Shown: positions 6,805-15,700 of the stretch, one piece after another
Layout of the letters: each line of letters starts with the position of its first letter
Numbering within the stretch: position 1 is the first letter of the stretch
From: an uncultured Ruminococcus sp.
GTDB taxonomy: Bacteria > Bacillota > Clostridia > Oscillospirales > CAG-272
Direction of reading: 5' to 3'
Assembly: GCA_902778145.1 (NCBI GenBank)
Contig: CACYWW010000004.1
Coordinates: 45,611 to 109,610 of the forward strand
DNA: 64,000 nucleotides
The notes under the pieces: model-generated
What the model saw: only the letters and a program-made list of their open reading frames with translations
What the model was told of the DNA's origin: nothing
The model's database searches: none
Translations under genes and position numbers: made by a program

Positions 6805-7692
6805 ATGCTCAAAAGTATGACAGGTTACGGCAGAGCCCGTGAAAGGATCGATAACTACGATATAACCGTAGAAATAAAGTCTGTGAACAACAGAACGCTT
6901 GATGTTTCCGTCAAGCTCCCACGCGCCTATACCTTTGCGGAGGAGAGGATCAAGCCGCTTCTTCTGTCGCTTGGGATAAACAGGGGAAAGATCGACGTTT
7001 TCGTTTCCGTGGAAGCGCCGGCAAACGACGGCGCGAAGCTCGAGCTTGACGAAGGTTACGCCGCTCAGTATATCGACGCGCTGAAAAAGCTGCGCGACAT
7101 GTATGCTCTTCCGGATGATATATCCGTGATGAAAGTCGCGGAAAACAGGGATGTGTTCACGGTGACAAAGCCGGAGGACGATCTTGAGGCCGATTGGGAG
7201 CGTATCAGGACCGTGCTTTCAACCGCGGCGGAAAGATTCGACGGTGCGAGGAAAGCCGAGGGCGAAAGGCTCGTCGCCGACGTCAGAACGAAGCTTGAGA
7301 CGGTGTCGTCGATCGTTGATGATATAGAAGCGCGTGCGGGAGACGCCGTCGCCGAATATCAGGCCAGACTTATGAAAAAGATCAAAGAGGCGATAGCCGA
7401 GACCGGAGCCGCAGTCGACGAGAGCCGTGTTGTGACCGAATGCGCGATCTTTGCCGACAGAGTCGCGACGGATGAGGAGACCGTGCGTCTGCGTTCGCAT
7501 ATAAAAGCGTTTTACGATACGCTTGACGGGGATGGGCCCGCCGGCAGGAATCTTGACTTCTGGTGTCAGGAGATGAACCGCGAGGCGAATACGACCGGCT
7601 CCAAAGCGCAGAACGCCGCTATAACGGCTGACGTCGTCGCGATCAAATGCGAGCTTGAGAAAATAAGAGAACAAATACAGAACATCGAGTGA
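6805..7692 (+). CDS. yicC: YicC family protein (YloC), RNA-associated endoribonuclease-like
   Basis: 295 residues from the ATG at 6805, giving the family N-terminus MLKSMTGYGRA; an ATG two codons upstream (6799) is better spaced from AGGA at 6790-6793 and is also possible. The YicC N-terminal domain (residues 1-155) is followed by the conserved C-terminal DUF1732 region ending RNLDFWCQEMNREANTTGSK, the family's most conserved block. In E. coli YicC promotes degradation of the small RNA RyhB and has been described as a ribonuclease family. First gene of the operon; remA starts 7 bases downstream. Confidence 0.93.
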   Translation: MLKSMTGYGRARERIDNYDITVEIKSVNNRTLDVSVKLPRAYTFAEERIKPLLLSLGINRGKIDVFVSVEAPANDGAKLELDEGYAAQYIDALKKLRDMYALPDDISVMKVAENRDVFTVTKPEDDLEADWERIRTVLSTAAERFDGARKAEGERLVADVRTKLETVSSIVDDIEARAGDAVAEYQARLMKKIKEAIAETGAAVDESRVVTECAIFADRVATDEETVRLRSHIKAFYDTLDGDGPAGRNLDFWCQEMNREANTTGSKAQNAAITADVVAIKCELEKIREQIQNIE

Positions 7693-7699
7693 GGATCAA

Positions 7700-7948
7700 A
7701 TGAGATTTATCGGTATCGGATACGGCAGCATGGTTTCGGGCGACAGGATAATCGCAGTTTGTTCGCCCGAGTCGGCGCCCGTAAAGCGAATGATCAGCGA
7801 CGCCAAGGATAACGGAAGGCTTATTGACGTGACGTGCGGCAAAAAAACAAAAGCGGTCATAGTGACGGACAGCGATCATATAATCCTTTCCGCACTCACC
7901 GCGGAATCGCTTTCGGAAAAGCTTGACGGAACGGAGGCGGAAAAATGA
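7700..7948 (+). CDS. remA: RemA family protein (DUF370), extracellular matrix regulator homologue
   Basis: 82 residues, begins MRFIGIGYGSMVSGDRIIAV, the near-invariant start of the DUF370/RemA family, with the conserved SPESAPVKRM and AVIVTDSDHIILSAL stretches. In B. subtilis RemA is a DNA-binding activator of biofilm matrix genes; in other Bacillota the role is less defined. Always located between yicC and gmk, as here. It overlaps gmk by 4 bases (ATGA), so translation is coupled. Confidence 0.92.
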   Translation: MRFIGIGYGSMVSGDRIIAVCSPESAPVKRMISDAKDNGRLIDVTCGKKTKAVIVTDSDHIILSALTAESLSEKLDGTEAEK

Positions 7949-8556
7949 AAAAAGGGACCGTGTTCGTGCTTTCAGGACCCGCCGGATCCGGCAAAAGCAC
8001 CGTGCGCGAAAGGCTGATGAGCAAGGGCTTGAATTTCCATTACTCGATATCTGATACGACCAGAAAGCCGCGCGCGGGTGAACGCGACGGTGTGGATTAC
8101 GGCTTTGTCACGCGTGAGAAATTCGAGGAGGGCATCAAAAACGGCGCCTACTACGAGCACGCGTACTACGCGGGAGAATACTACGGCACACCCGTCTCAC
8201 AGCTATTGCCGTATATCGAATCCGGCGTCAACGTGATCCTCGAAATTGAGGTCGACGGCGCGATGCAGGTAAGGGAAAAGGACAGGGACGCCGTTCTCGT
8301 TATGCTTCTGCCGCCGTCGTACAGTGAGCTCGAGGCACGCTTGAGAGGACGAGGTACCGAGTCCGAGGACAAGATACAGAAGAGACTGAGCCGCGCACGC
8401 GACGAGGTCCTGCTTTACCCGAAATACGACTATTTTCTGCTCAATGAGAGCGGCAGGATAGATGAATGCGTCAGACAGCTTGAGGTGATCGCCGAGGCGC
8501 AAACGTACAGAACGAAGAACACGCCGGATTTCCCGGAGGAGTTTTTTAAAATATAA
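7945..8556 (+). CDS. gmk: guanylate kinase
   Basis: 203 residues. P-loop GPAGSGKSTVRERL at residues 10-23, then SDTTRKPRAGERDGVDYGFV, the GMP-binding segment typical of Gmk. The lid and the RLSRARDEVLLYPKYDY segment are all present. Phosphorylates GMP to GDP with ATP in the cytoplasm. Length matches the family. Overlaps remA by ATGA and is followed by rpoZ after 12 bases. Confidence 0.97.
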   Translation: MKKGTVFVLSGPAGSGKSTVRERLMSKGLNFHYSISDTTRKPRAGERDGVDYGFVTREKFEEGIKNGAYYEHAYYAGEYYGTPVSQLLPYIESGVNVILEIEVDGAMQVREKDRDAVLVMLLPPSYSELEARLRGRGTESEDKIQKRLSRARDEVLLYPKYDYFLLNESGRIDECVRQLEVIAEAQTYRTKNTPDFPEEFFKI

Positions 8557-8568
8557 GGAGACAGAGAA

Positions 8569-8841
8569 ATGATAAAACCTTCGATCGAAGAGCTTACAAA
8601 GGACAACAAATACAACCGCTACGAGCTCGTTATAGCCACTTCCAAATGCGCTCACATCGTCACGGACGAATATGTTAAGCAGAGAGAAGAGGCGGAGAGA
8701 AAGATCACGGCGAAGGAGACGGATAAGCCCCTCGCGTCGATGATCGACGCCGATCTGCGTGACGAAAAAGCCGTAAAGAACGCCATAAAAATGCTTTACG
8801 ACGGGGAATACGGGATCGTTGAGGAGACAAGACCCAAATAA
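8569..8841 (+). CDS. rpoZ: DNA-directed RNA polymerase omega subunit
   Basis: 90 residues beginning MIKPSIEELTKDNKYNRYEL and continuing VIATSKCAHIVTDEYV, the conserved first helix region of omega (R-Y-x-L-V-x-x-x-x-x-R/K-A). Helps assemble and stabilise RNA polymerase. Position after gmk is the usual one in Bacillota. Its TAA overlaps the priA ATG by one base; coaBC, which follows rpoZ in B. subtilis, is missing here. Confidence 0.92.
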   Translation: MIKPSIEELTKDNKYNRYELVIATSKCAHIVTDEYVKQREEAERKITAKETDKPLASMIDADLRDEKAVKNAIKMLYDGEYGIVEETRPK

Positions 8842-11249
8842 TGAGGATCGCCTCCGTCAGGCTGCTTTCACTGCCGTACGACTGTGAAAGCTGCTACAGC
8901 TATCTCGCGGATGACAGCGCCTTCACGGGTGCTTTTGTCAACGTGCCTTTCGGCGCGGGCAACCGTGTCGCGCTCGGTGTGATAACCGATATCACGGAAG
9001 AGGCGGAGCCGGAGATAGCATACAAAAGCATAGAGCATGTATACAGCCGGGAGTACTCGCTTACCGGTGAAATGCTTGAGCTCGCTTATTATATCGCAGA
9101 TCATACGTTCTGCTCTTTCGGCGACGCGGTGAGAGCGGTGTTCCCGGTATCGATCCTGGGAACGACGGACGAGATATATGAGACGACCGGAAAACCGATC
9201 CCCGATCTGAACATAAAGGTGACCGCGGTATATATCGCGGTCTCTTCAGGCGCCATGAATACGCGCAAAAGGCTTGTGAAGGAATACGGAGCGCCGGTCT
9301 GCGACGCGCTTAATTACCTATGCAGGAACGGATATCTGACGAGAAGGACGGTTTTGCGCGAATCCGCGAACAACTCTTATCAGTTTTATTATGAGTTCAA
9401 AGCCGATGTCGCGACAAAAAGCGAAACGATGCGGCGCACGCTCGAATATCTGAAGAAAAACGGAAAGACCGAGAGATCGGAGCTCACGGAGAAGACCGGC
9501 GTGAACGCGGCGCAGCTCAAGGCGCTGTGTGATAAAGGCGCCGTAACGCTCGAGCGGGTGCAGAGATACAGACGGCCGTTTGAAATAAACGGAGACGCTG
9601 TCGAGGTCAGTCTGACCGATGAGCAGCAAGAGGCGTCAGACAGGCTGATCTCACTCGCCGGATCCGGAAAGCCCGAGGCGGCGCTGCTTTACGGGATCAC
9701 GGGATCGGGCAAGACGCACGTGATCCGATCTGTCTGTGACGCGGTGATAAGATCCGGCAGACAGGTCATTATGCTCGTGCCGGAAATAGCGCTGACGCCG
9801 CAGTCACTGCTCGTTTTCAGCTCCTATTACGGAGACAGGATCACGGTGCTTCATTCGTCGCTTTCCGAGGGAGAACGTCTTGACGCCTGGAGAAAGATCA
9901 GGAACGGCGAGATAGATATGGTGATAGGGACGAGATCCGCGTCTTTCGCGCCCGTCCCGGATCTCGGGCTTTTCGTTATAGACGAGGAGCAGGAGACGAC
10001 GTATAAATCGGAATCGTCGCCGAGATATCACGCGCGTGACGTCGCACGGTTCAGGTGCGCAAAAAACAACGCCCTCATGCTCCTGTCGTCCGCCACGCCG
10101 TCTGTCGAAAGCTTTTACAAGGCGCGGACCGGAAAGTATGAGCTGATAAGGCTCAACTCACGCTACGGCAAGGCGAAGCTTCCCGAGGTCCTGACGGCTG
10201 ATCTGCGCCGCGATTACGCGGACGGTATCACCGATCCGATCGGAACGGAGCTTTGCTCCATGCTGAACAAAAGACTTTCGGACAACGAGCAGAGCATATT
10301 ATTCCTCAACCGCCGCGGATACAGCAATTACGTCAGCTGTAAGATGTGCGGCGAGGTCATCATGTGTCCGAACTGCGACGTGTCGCTTACGTATCACAAG
10401 CAGAAAAACGCGGAAAAAGGCTTTCTGATGTGCCATTACTGCGGTTACAGGATAAATGAACCCGACGTTTGCCCGAAATGCGGATCGCCGCACATAGGCA
10501 GGATCGGTTACGGGACCCAGAAGATAGACGAGCAGCTCGAACGCGCCGTTCCGGGCGCAAGGGTGCTCCGCATGGACGCGGATACGACGTCGACGAAAAA
10601 CGCGTACGACAGGATCCTTTCGGATTTCCGCGCACACAAGGCGGATATCCTGCTCGGAACACAGATGGTGACAAAAGGCCACGATTTCAGCGACGTGACG
10701 CTTGTCGGAGTCGTTATGGCGGACAATTCGCTTTATCTTGACGATTATCACGCTCAGGAACGCGCTTTCTCGCTTCTTACGCAGGTCATAGGACGCGCGG
10801 GACGCGGAGACAAGCCGGGAACGGCGCTGATCCAGACGTTCAATCCCGATCACGAGATCATAGCTCTCGCAAAAGCGCAGGATTATGACGGCTTCTTTGA
10901 AGGCGAGATAAAGATGAGAAGATCGCTTCTGTTCCCGCCGTTTTGCGATATTCTGCTGTTTTCTCTTCAGTCCGACGACGAAACGCTTGTGCGCCGTTCC
11001 GCGGACGAGCTGAAACGCGCGATAGAGGGCAGGATAGCGGGAGCTTACAGCGACGTGAAAATGCTTATATATGGACCGTGCGAGATGCAGATATTCCGCG
11101 TCAGCTCCGTGTGCCGTATGCAGCTGTTATGTAAATTGCGGATGGGAAAGCGCGAACGCGCTCTCGTGTCCGATGTATTAAAAGGTTTTATGAAAAAATA
11201 TCCGCGGAAAGTCAGTATTTCCGCCGATATCAATCCGAATCAGATGTAG
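8841..11249 (+). CDS. priA: primosomal protein N' (replication restart helicase PriA)
   Basis: 802 residues. N-terminal DNA-binding domain about 1-250; Walker A GITGSGKTH at about 288-296; helicase motif II reads IDEEQETTYK (family normally DEEH); motif III SSATPSVES. A paired zinc-binding insertion with eight cysteines (CKMCGEVIMCPNCD, then CHYCGY and CPKCGS) lies around 500-555, followed by the RecG-like C-terminal helicase lobe (GTQMVTKGHDF, QVIGRAGRG). Recognises abandoned forks and D-loops and unwinds DNA to load the replicative helicase. Length and domain order are normal; only the DEEQ variant is unusual. Confidence 0.96.
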   Translation: MRIASVRLLSLPYDCESCYSYLADDSAFTGAFVNVPFGAGNRVALGVITDITEEAEPEIAYKSIEHVYSREYSLTGEMLELAYYIADHTFCSFGDAVRAVFPVSILGTTDEIYETTGKPIPDLNIKVTAVYIAVSSGAMNTRKRLVKEYGAPVCDALNYLCRNGYLTRRTVLRESANNSYQFYYEFKADVATKSETMRRTLEYLKKNGKTERSELTEKTGVNAAQLKALCDKGAVTLERVQRYRRPFEINGDAVEVSLTDEQQEASDRLISLAGSGKPEAALLYGITGSGKTHVIRSVCDAVIRSGRQVIMLVPEIALTPQSLLVFSSYYGDRITVLHSSLSEGERLDAWRKIRNGEIDMVIGTRSASFAPVPDLGLFVIDEEQETTYKSESSPRYHARDVARFRCAKNNALMLLSSATPSVESFYKARTGKYELIRLNSRYGKAKLPEVLTADLRRDYADGITDPIGTELCSMLNKRLSDNEQSILFLNRRGYSNYVSCKMCGEVIMCPNCDVSLTYHKQKNAEKGFLMCHYCGYRINEPDVCPKCGSPHIGRIGYGTQKIDEQLERAVPGARVLRMDADTTSTKNAYDRILSDFRAHKADILLGTQMVTKGHDFSDVTLVGVVMADNSLYLDDYHAQERAFSLLTQVIGRAGRGDKPGTALIQTFNPDHEIIALAKAQDYDGFFEGEIKMRRSLLFPPFCDILLFSLQSDDETLVRRSADELKRAIEGRIAGAYSDVKMLIYGPCEMQIFRVSSVCRMQLLCKLRMGKRERALVSDVLKGFMKKYPRKVSISADINPNQM

Positions 11250-11257
11250 GAGGATCT

Positions 11258-11731
11258 ATGGCAATACTTAATATAGTAAAGGACGGAGACGAGATACTGC
11301 GCAAGGTCTGCAGACCCGTACCGAGAGTAACTCCGAGAACGATAAGGCTGCTTGACGATATGGCGGCGACGCTCCATAAAGCGAACGGCGTCGGTCTTGC
11401 CGCGCCGCAGGTCGGCGTGCTTCGCCGCATCTGTATAGTCGAATGCGAGCCCGGAGACAAGATCGAACTGATCAACCCCGAAATAATAGAAATGCGAGGC
11501 GAACAGGAAGAAGCCGAAGGGTGCCTTTCGGTCCCCGGCGTGTGGGGGATAACGAAACGTCCGGAATGGGTCAAAGTCAGAGCGATCGACCGCGATAACA
11601 ATACCTTCACGGTCGAGGGGGAAGGGCTCCTTGCCCGTGCTTTATGTCACGAGATAGATCATCTCGACGGGGTGATATTCTACGATAAATGCGTGAGGAT
11701 GCTCTCACCTGACGAAATAAACGCCGAATGA
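11258..11731 (+). CDS. def: peptide deformylase
   Basis: 157 residues with all three metal-site motifs: GVGLAAPQVG (motif I), EGCLSVPG (motif II, cysteine ligand) and HEIDHLDG (motif III, two histidine ligands and the catalytic glutamate). Removes the formyl group from nascent proteins at the ribosome exit. AGGAGG stands 6 bases before the ATG. Partner of fmt two genes downstream. Its stop overlaps the next start (ATGATG). Confidence 0.97.
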   Translation: MAILNIVKDGDEILRKVCRPVPRVTPRTIRLLDDMAATLHKANGVGLAAPQVGVLRRICIVECEPGDKIELINPEIIEMRGEQEEAEGCLSVPGVWGITKRPEWVKVRAIDRDNNTFTVEGEGLLARALCHEIDHLDGVIFYDKCVRMLSPDEINAE

Positions 11732-12237
11732 TGCCGAAGGTCGGTCTGATCCTCGGATGCTTTTACGCTTTTTCTCTGACAGCGCTCGTATCGATCCTGA
11801 TAGTCATACTCGTAACGATACGCAAAAAGGCTTTGCTGCGCAGCATGTATGAACTCATATTCTGCTTCTGCCATGTTCTGATCCTTGCAATGTCTTTCCT
11901 TTTCAATCTTTTTGCCGCTGTCGCAATATTTGTTCCGCTTTCCGTGCTTTTGCTGATCGGTCATTTCAGGACCGTATCCGGAAAAGATAAGACTCTGCGG
12001 CGTGAAGAAAAAGCCGGAAGGATCCGCGCGTCGTTCAACGAAGAGGGCAGATACGACCTTAAGGTCAAGACGATGACTGAAGAGCAAAGGGAGATATGGT
12101 ATAAGGATTTCAACGAACGGAACAAAATGAAAGATCCGCTCCTGCCTTTCGCGATCTCGCTGTCGGTCTTCGTCATTGTGTTCGTGCTTGTGCTGTCCGC
12201 CCCGGATTTCGGCGGATGGTTCGCCGCATTTGATTGA
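11728..12237 (+). CDS. membrane protein of unknown function between def and fmt
   Basis: 169 residues with three hydrophobic segments: about residues 5-30, 42-72 (two close or one long re-entrant stretch with a cysteine-rich FCFCHVL) and 138-162. A charged cytoplasmic-type loop (residues 80-130; LRREEKAGRIRASFNEEGRYD) lies between. The start overlaps the def stop (ATG at 11728 or 11731). It ends 13 bases before fmt, with GGAGG for fmt in the gap. B. subtilis has def directly followed by fmt, so this gene is an insertion into the conserved order. I do not recognise the family. Confidence 0.7.
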   Translation: MMPKVGLILGCFYAFSLTALVSILIVILVTIRKKALLRSMYELIFCFCHVLILAMSFLFNLFAAVAIFVPLSVLLLIGHFRTVSGKDKTLRREEKAGRIRASFNEEGRYDLKVKTMTEEQREIWYKDFNERNKMKDPLLPFAISLSVFVIVFVLVLSAPDFGGWFAAFD

Positions 12238-12250
12238 CAATGGAGGAAAA

Positions 12251-13207
12251 ATGAAGAACGGGAGAATAATATTCTTCGGTACGCCGGAATTCGCGGTCAG
12301 TATACTCGACGCTTTGATTACGTCGGAGTATGACGTGACAGCGGTTTTCACACAGACCGACAAGCCGAAGGGCAGGGGAAACAAGGTACAGATGCCGCCC
12401 GTAAAGGAATACGCGCTTGAACACGGCATACCCGTATATCAGCCCCGCACACTGCGTGACGACGCGGTGCTTGATGAAATTGAAGCCATGGCGCCGGATA
12501 TGATAGTCGTCGCCGCTTACGGCAAGATATTCCCGAAGAGGCTGCTTGATATACCCGCGTACGGCTGTATAAACGTACACGGCTCGCTTCTGCCGTCATA
12601 CCGAGGTGCCGCGCCCGTGCAGCGCAGCATCATAAACGGCGAGACCTTGACCGGCGTGACGATCATGCGGATGGACGAGGGCTGTGACACGGGCGACATG
12701 ATTGCGAAAACCGGAATACCGATACCGGAGGATATGGATTGCGGCGGACTGTTTGAAATTATGGGTCAGGTCGGATCAAAGCTTCTTGTCGATACTCTTC
12801 CGTCGATATTCGACGGCACTGCCGTGTATGAAAAGCAGGATCCTGCGCTCGCCACGATGAGCCAGAAGATAGAAAAAACAGAGCTTGCGCTCGATTTCAG
12901 CCGCCCCGCGAAGGAGCTGCACGATATGATCCGCGGCGTTTACCCGCTGCTCGTATGCGGCTGCGTACAGAATTCCGGAAAAGGAAAGAGAAATCTCAGG
13001 ATCGCAAAGGCAGAGGTGACCGAGGGCGAAGGCGTTCCCGGTACCGTCATCAGAGCCGACGCGAAAAACGGCGTGCTTACGGTCGCGTGCGGTGAAGGCG
13101 CGCTCAACATAAAAGAACTGATACCGGAAGGTAAGCAGAAGATGTCGTGCGCGGACTATATCCGCGGCAGACAGATAAATGAGGGAGATATACTGAGCCT
13201 GCAGTGA
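12251..13207 (+). CDS. fmt: methionyl-tRNA formyltransferase
   Basis: 318 residues from the ATG at 12251, which has a perfect GGAGG four bases earlier; the in-frame start at 12176 lies inside the upstream gene and is rejected. IIFFGTPEFAV opens the Rossmann-like formyltransferase domain, and HGSLLPSYRGAAPVQRSI carries the catalytic Asn/His region and folate-site residues (with NVHGSLLP). The C-terminal OB-like tRNA-binding domain covers about 210-318. Formylates Met-tRNA(fMet) using 10-formyl-THF. Overlaps rsmB by one base. Confidence 0.96.
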   Translation: MKNGRIIFFGTPEFAVSILDALITSEYDVTAVFTQTDKPKGRGNKVQMPPVKEYALEHGIPVYQPRTLRDDAVLDEIEAMAPDMIVVAAYGKIFPKRLLDIPAYGCINVHGSLLPSYRGAAPVQRSIINGETLTGVTIMRMDEGCDTGDMIAKTGIPIPEDMDCGGLFEIMGQVGSKLLVDTLPSIFDGTAVYEKQDPALATMSQKIEKTELALDFSRPAKELHDMIRGVYPLLVCGCVQNSGKGKRNLRIAKAEVTEGEGVPGTVIRADAKNGVLTVACGEGALNIKELIPEGKQKMSCADYIRGRQINEGDILSLQ

Positions 13208-14538
13208 TGGCGCAACAAATGGAAACAAAAAAAGGTTATTCCGCGCGTGAGCTTGCGGTGCTGTCGCTATGCCGGCTCGAGCGCGAAGGAAAATTCGGTT
13301 CGCTCGAGGCTGACTCGGCCATAAAAAAATTCAGGCTCGAGGGAGCGGAGAGGGCGCTTTATACAAAGCTTTTCTATGGCGTAACCGAAAGAAGACTGAC
13401 GCTCGACCACGTGATCGCCGTGTACTCCGACAAAAGGCCGGAGGAACTGAGCCTTGAAATGAAGAACATACTCAGGGTGTCCGTATATCAGATCCTGTAT
13501 CTTGACCGGGTACCCGACTATTCCGCCGTGAACGAGGGCGCCGAGCTTGCGAAAAAGTATGTCAGAAAGTCCGCCGCCTCGTTCGTGAACGCCGTGCTCC
13601 GCCGCGTCTGCCGCGACGGTATGCCGGAGATACACGACGACGGAGACGCCGCCGCGTATTGTTCCGTCAAATATTCCGTATCGCCGGATATATGCCGCGC
13701 GTTCATAGCGGAATTCGGAAAAGATGAGACGGAGAAGCTTCTTTCGGCGCTGTTCAGACCGCAGTATATCACGCTGAGGGTCAACACGCTCAGATGCGGA
13801 AGGGAAGAGCTCATCTCTCTTCTCGCGGACAATGGCATCACAGCCGTACCGACCGAGAAAAGTCCGTTCGGCGTGAGACTTTGCGAACACGTTGACACAA
13901 CGACGCTCCTCGGGATCGTGAACGGGCTCGCTTATATTGAAGACGAGGCGAGCCAGATCGCCGTCGCCTTGCTTGCGCCGCGTCCCGGAGAGGTCGTGGC
14001 GGACGTCTGCGCGGCGCCGGGCGGAAAGACGGTCTCAGCGGCTATAATGATGGAAAACAAAGGCGTCATCTACGCCTCCGACATACACGAAAGCAAGCTT
14101 AAGCTGATAGAAAAAACTGCCCGGCTTTGCGGCACGGACATCATCCGCGTCAGCTGTCGTGACGGCAGAGAGACAGATCCCGCGCTTATCAACAAATGCG
14201 ACAGGGTCTTATGCGACGTCCCGTGCTCCGGGCTCGGGGTCCTCGCGAAGAAGCCGGATATGAGATATAAGGAATACGGCGACGACGAAAGGCTTATCGC
14301 CACACAGAGGGCGATACTCAGGGCGTCGGCGCGATACGTGAAGGCTGGCGGCACGCTCGTTTATTCGACGTGCACGGTCGTTTCCCGAGAGAACGGGGAA
14401 AACGTTTCCGATTTCCTTGCGCAGAACGGTGATTTCACGCTTGTCGGGAGCACGACGCTGCTTCCTCACAGAGACGGCACCGACGGGTTTTACGTCGCCG
14501 TTATGAAAAAAGACAGTCAGATCGAAGGTAACGAATGA
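13207..14538 (+). CDS. rsmB: 16S rRNA m5C967 methyltransferase RsmB (Sun/NOL1 family)
   Basis: 443 residues from the ATG at 13207, which overlaps the fmt stop (TGATG); a GTG at 13204 and an ATG at 13219 are alternatives. N-terminal NusB-like domain (residues about 10-140), then the NOL1/NOP2/Sun methyltransferase core: DVCAAPGGKT for SAM binding, CDVPCSGLGVLAKKPD with the motif IV cysteine, and VYSTCTVVSRENGE with the catalytic motif VI cysteine. Methylates C967 of 16S rRNA. No clear ribosome-binding site, so it probably relies on coupling with fmt. Overlaps rlmN by ATGA. Confidence 0.95.
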   Translation: MAQQMETKKGYSARELAVLSLCRLEREGKFGSLEADSAIKKFRLEGAERALYTKLFYGVTERRLTLDHVIAVYSDKRPEELSLEMKNILRVSVYQILYLDRVPDYSAVNEGAELAKKYVRKSAASFVNAVLRRVCRDGMPEIHDDGDAAAYCSVKYSVSPDICRAFIAEFGKDETEKLLSALFRPQYITLRVNTLRCGREELISLLADNGITAVPTEKSPFGVRLCEHVDTTTLLGIVNGLAYIEDEASQIAVALLAPRPGEVVADVCAAPGGKTVSAAIMMENKGVIYASDIHESKLKLIEKTARLCGTDIIRVSCRDGRETDPALINKCDRVLCDVPCSGLGVLAKKPDMRYKEYGDDERLIATQRAILRASARYVKAGGTLVYSTCTVVSRENGENVSDFLAQNGDFTLVGSTTLLPHRDGTDGFYVAVMKKDSQIEGNE

Positions 14539-15572
14539 AACCTGATATTTTATCGATGTATGAAAACGAGCTGTGCGAATACGTTCTCTCGATAGGAGAG
14601 CAGAAATACAGATCGGCGCAGCTATTCAAGTGGCTCCACTCCGGCACGGGGCTTGACGGTATGAGCAATATTCCGAAAAAAATGCGCGAGAAGCTCGCTG
14701 AAAACGCGCTCATCCCTTCCGTTGAGATCGAGGAAAAGCACGTTTCGGAGGACGGAACGGTCAAGTATCTTTTCCGCTGCCATGACGGAGAATTCATAGA
14801 ATCCGTGTTCATGACACACGAATACGGCAACACCGTCTGCGTTTCAAGCCAGGTCGGCTGCCGTATGGGCTGCCGTTTCTGCGCGTCGACTCTGAACGGG
14901 CTGAAAAGGAGCCTTGCCGCGTCCGAGATGCTTTCGCAGGTCTATACGGCGCAGAACGATACGGGAAAAAAGGTGTCGCACATCGTCATTATGGGGATGG
15001 GAGAGCCGTTCGACAATTATGACAACGTGGTGCGTTTCATCAGACTGCTGAACAGTGAGAACGGGATGAATCTCTCGTGCCGTCATATCTCACTTTCCAC
15101 ATGCGGACTGACCGAAGGGATAAAACGCTTCGCAGATGAGGGGCTCCCCGTCACGCTTTCCGTTTCCCTCCACGCGCCGACAGACGATCAGAGAGACGCC
15201 GTGATGCCGGTCAACCGCCGTTATCCCATAAAAGAGCTCCTTGCCGCGTGCCGCGGATATTTTGAGAAGACCGGAAGGCGCATCAGCTTCGAATACGCCC
15301 TGATCGACGGCAAGAACAATTCTCAGGAGGACGCGGCGACACTTGCGAGGCTGCTCAAGTCTGAGCTTCCCGGCATGCCCGTCCACGTTAACCTGATACC
15401 GGTAAATCCGATCAAAGAACGCGATTTCAAGCGCGGAGACAGGCAGGCGACGGAAAAATTCGTCGCGGAGCTTGAAAAACGCGGCGTCAACGCGACCGTC
15501 AGACGCAGGCTCGGCGCTGACATAAACGCCTCCTGCGGACAGCTCAGAGCGAAAAAACTTGAGCAAAACTGA
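14535..15572 (+). CDS. rlmN: dual-specificity rRNA/tRNA m2A methyltransferase RlmN (radical SAM)
   Basis: 345 residues. Radical-SAM cluster motif GCRMGCRFCAST (CxxxCxxC) at about residues 113-123; VIMGMGEPFDNYDN is the conserved SAM-binding segment; NASCGQLRAKKL near the C-terminus contains the second catalytic cysteine that carries the methylcysteine intermediate. Methylates A2503 of 23S rRNA and A37 of some tRNAs. Translationally coupled to rsmB. Last gene before a 128-base gap. Confidence 0.96.
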   Translation: MKPDILSMYENELCEYVLSIGEQKYRSAQLFKWLHSGTGLDGMSNIPKKMREKLAENALIPSVEIEEKHVSEDGTVKYLFRCHDGEFIESVFMTHEYGNTVCVSSQVGCRMGCRFCASTLNGLKRSLAASEMLSQVYTAQNDTGKKVSHIVIMGMGEPFDNYDNVVRFIRLLNSENGMNLSCRHISLSTCGLTEGIKRFADEGLPVTLSVSLHAPTDDQRDAVMPVNRRYPIKELLAACRGYFEKTGRRISFEYALIDGKNNSQEDAATLARLLKSELPGMPVHVNLIPVNPIKERDFKRGDRQATEKFVAELEKRGVNATVRRRLGADINASCGQLRAKKLEQN

Positions 15573-15674
15573 CACGCACAAAAATTTAATAAAAATTCAT
15601 ACTGTATATTTTTTGTTGTATTATAATGTAATTTACGGTCTGAACCGGGAAGAATTTATTCACCAGAAAGGACT

Positions 15675-15690
15675 GTGCGGCGAGCCGCAC
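15675..15690 (+). promoter_or_regulatory. hairpin between ribosome-binding site and start codon of prpC
   Basis: Perfect inverted repeat GTGCGGC/GCCGCAC. The purine-rich AGAAAGGA (15665-15672) is 28 bases before the ATG, too far for direct use. Folding the 16-base hairpin would bring it to about 12 bases. A TATAAT-like element at about 15620-15625 suggests a promoter in the same gap. Confidence 0.5.
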
Positions 15691-15700
15691 TGTTTGGATT

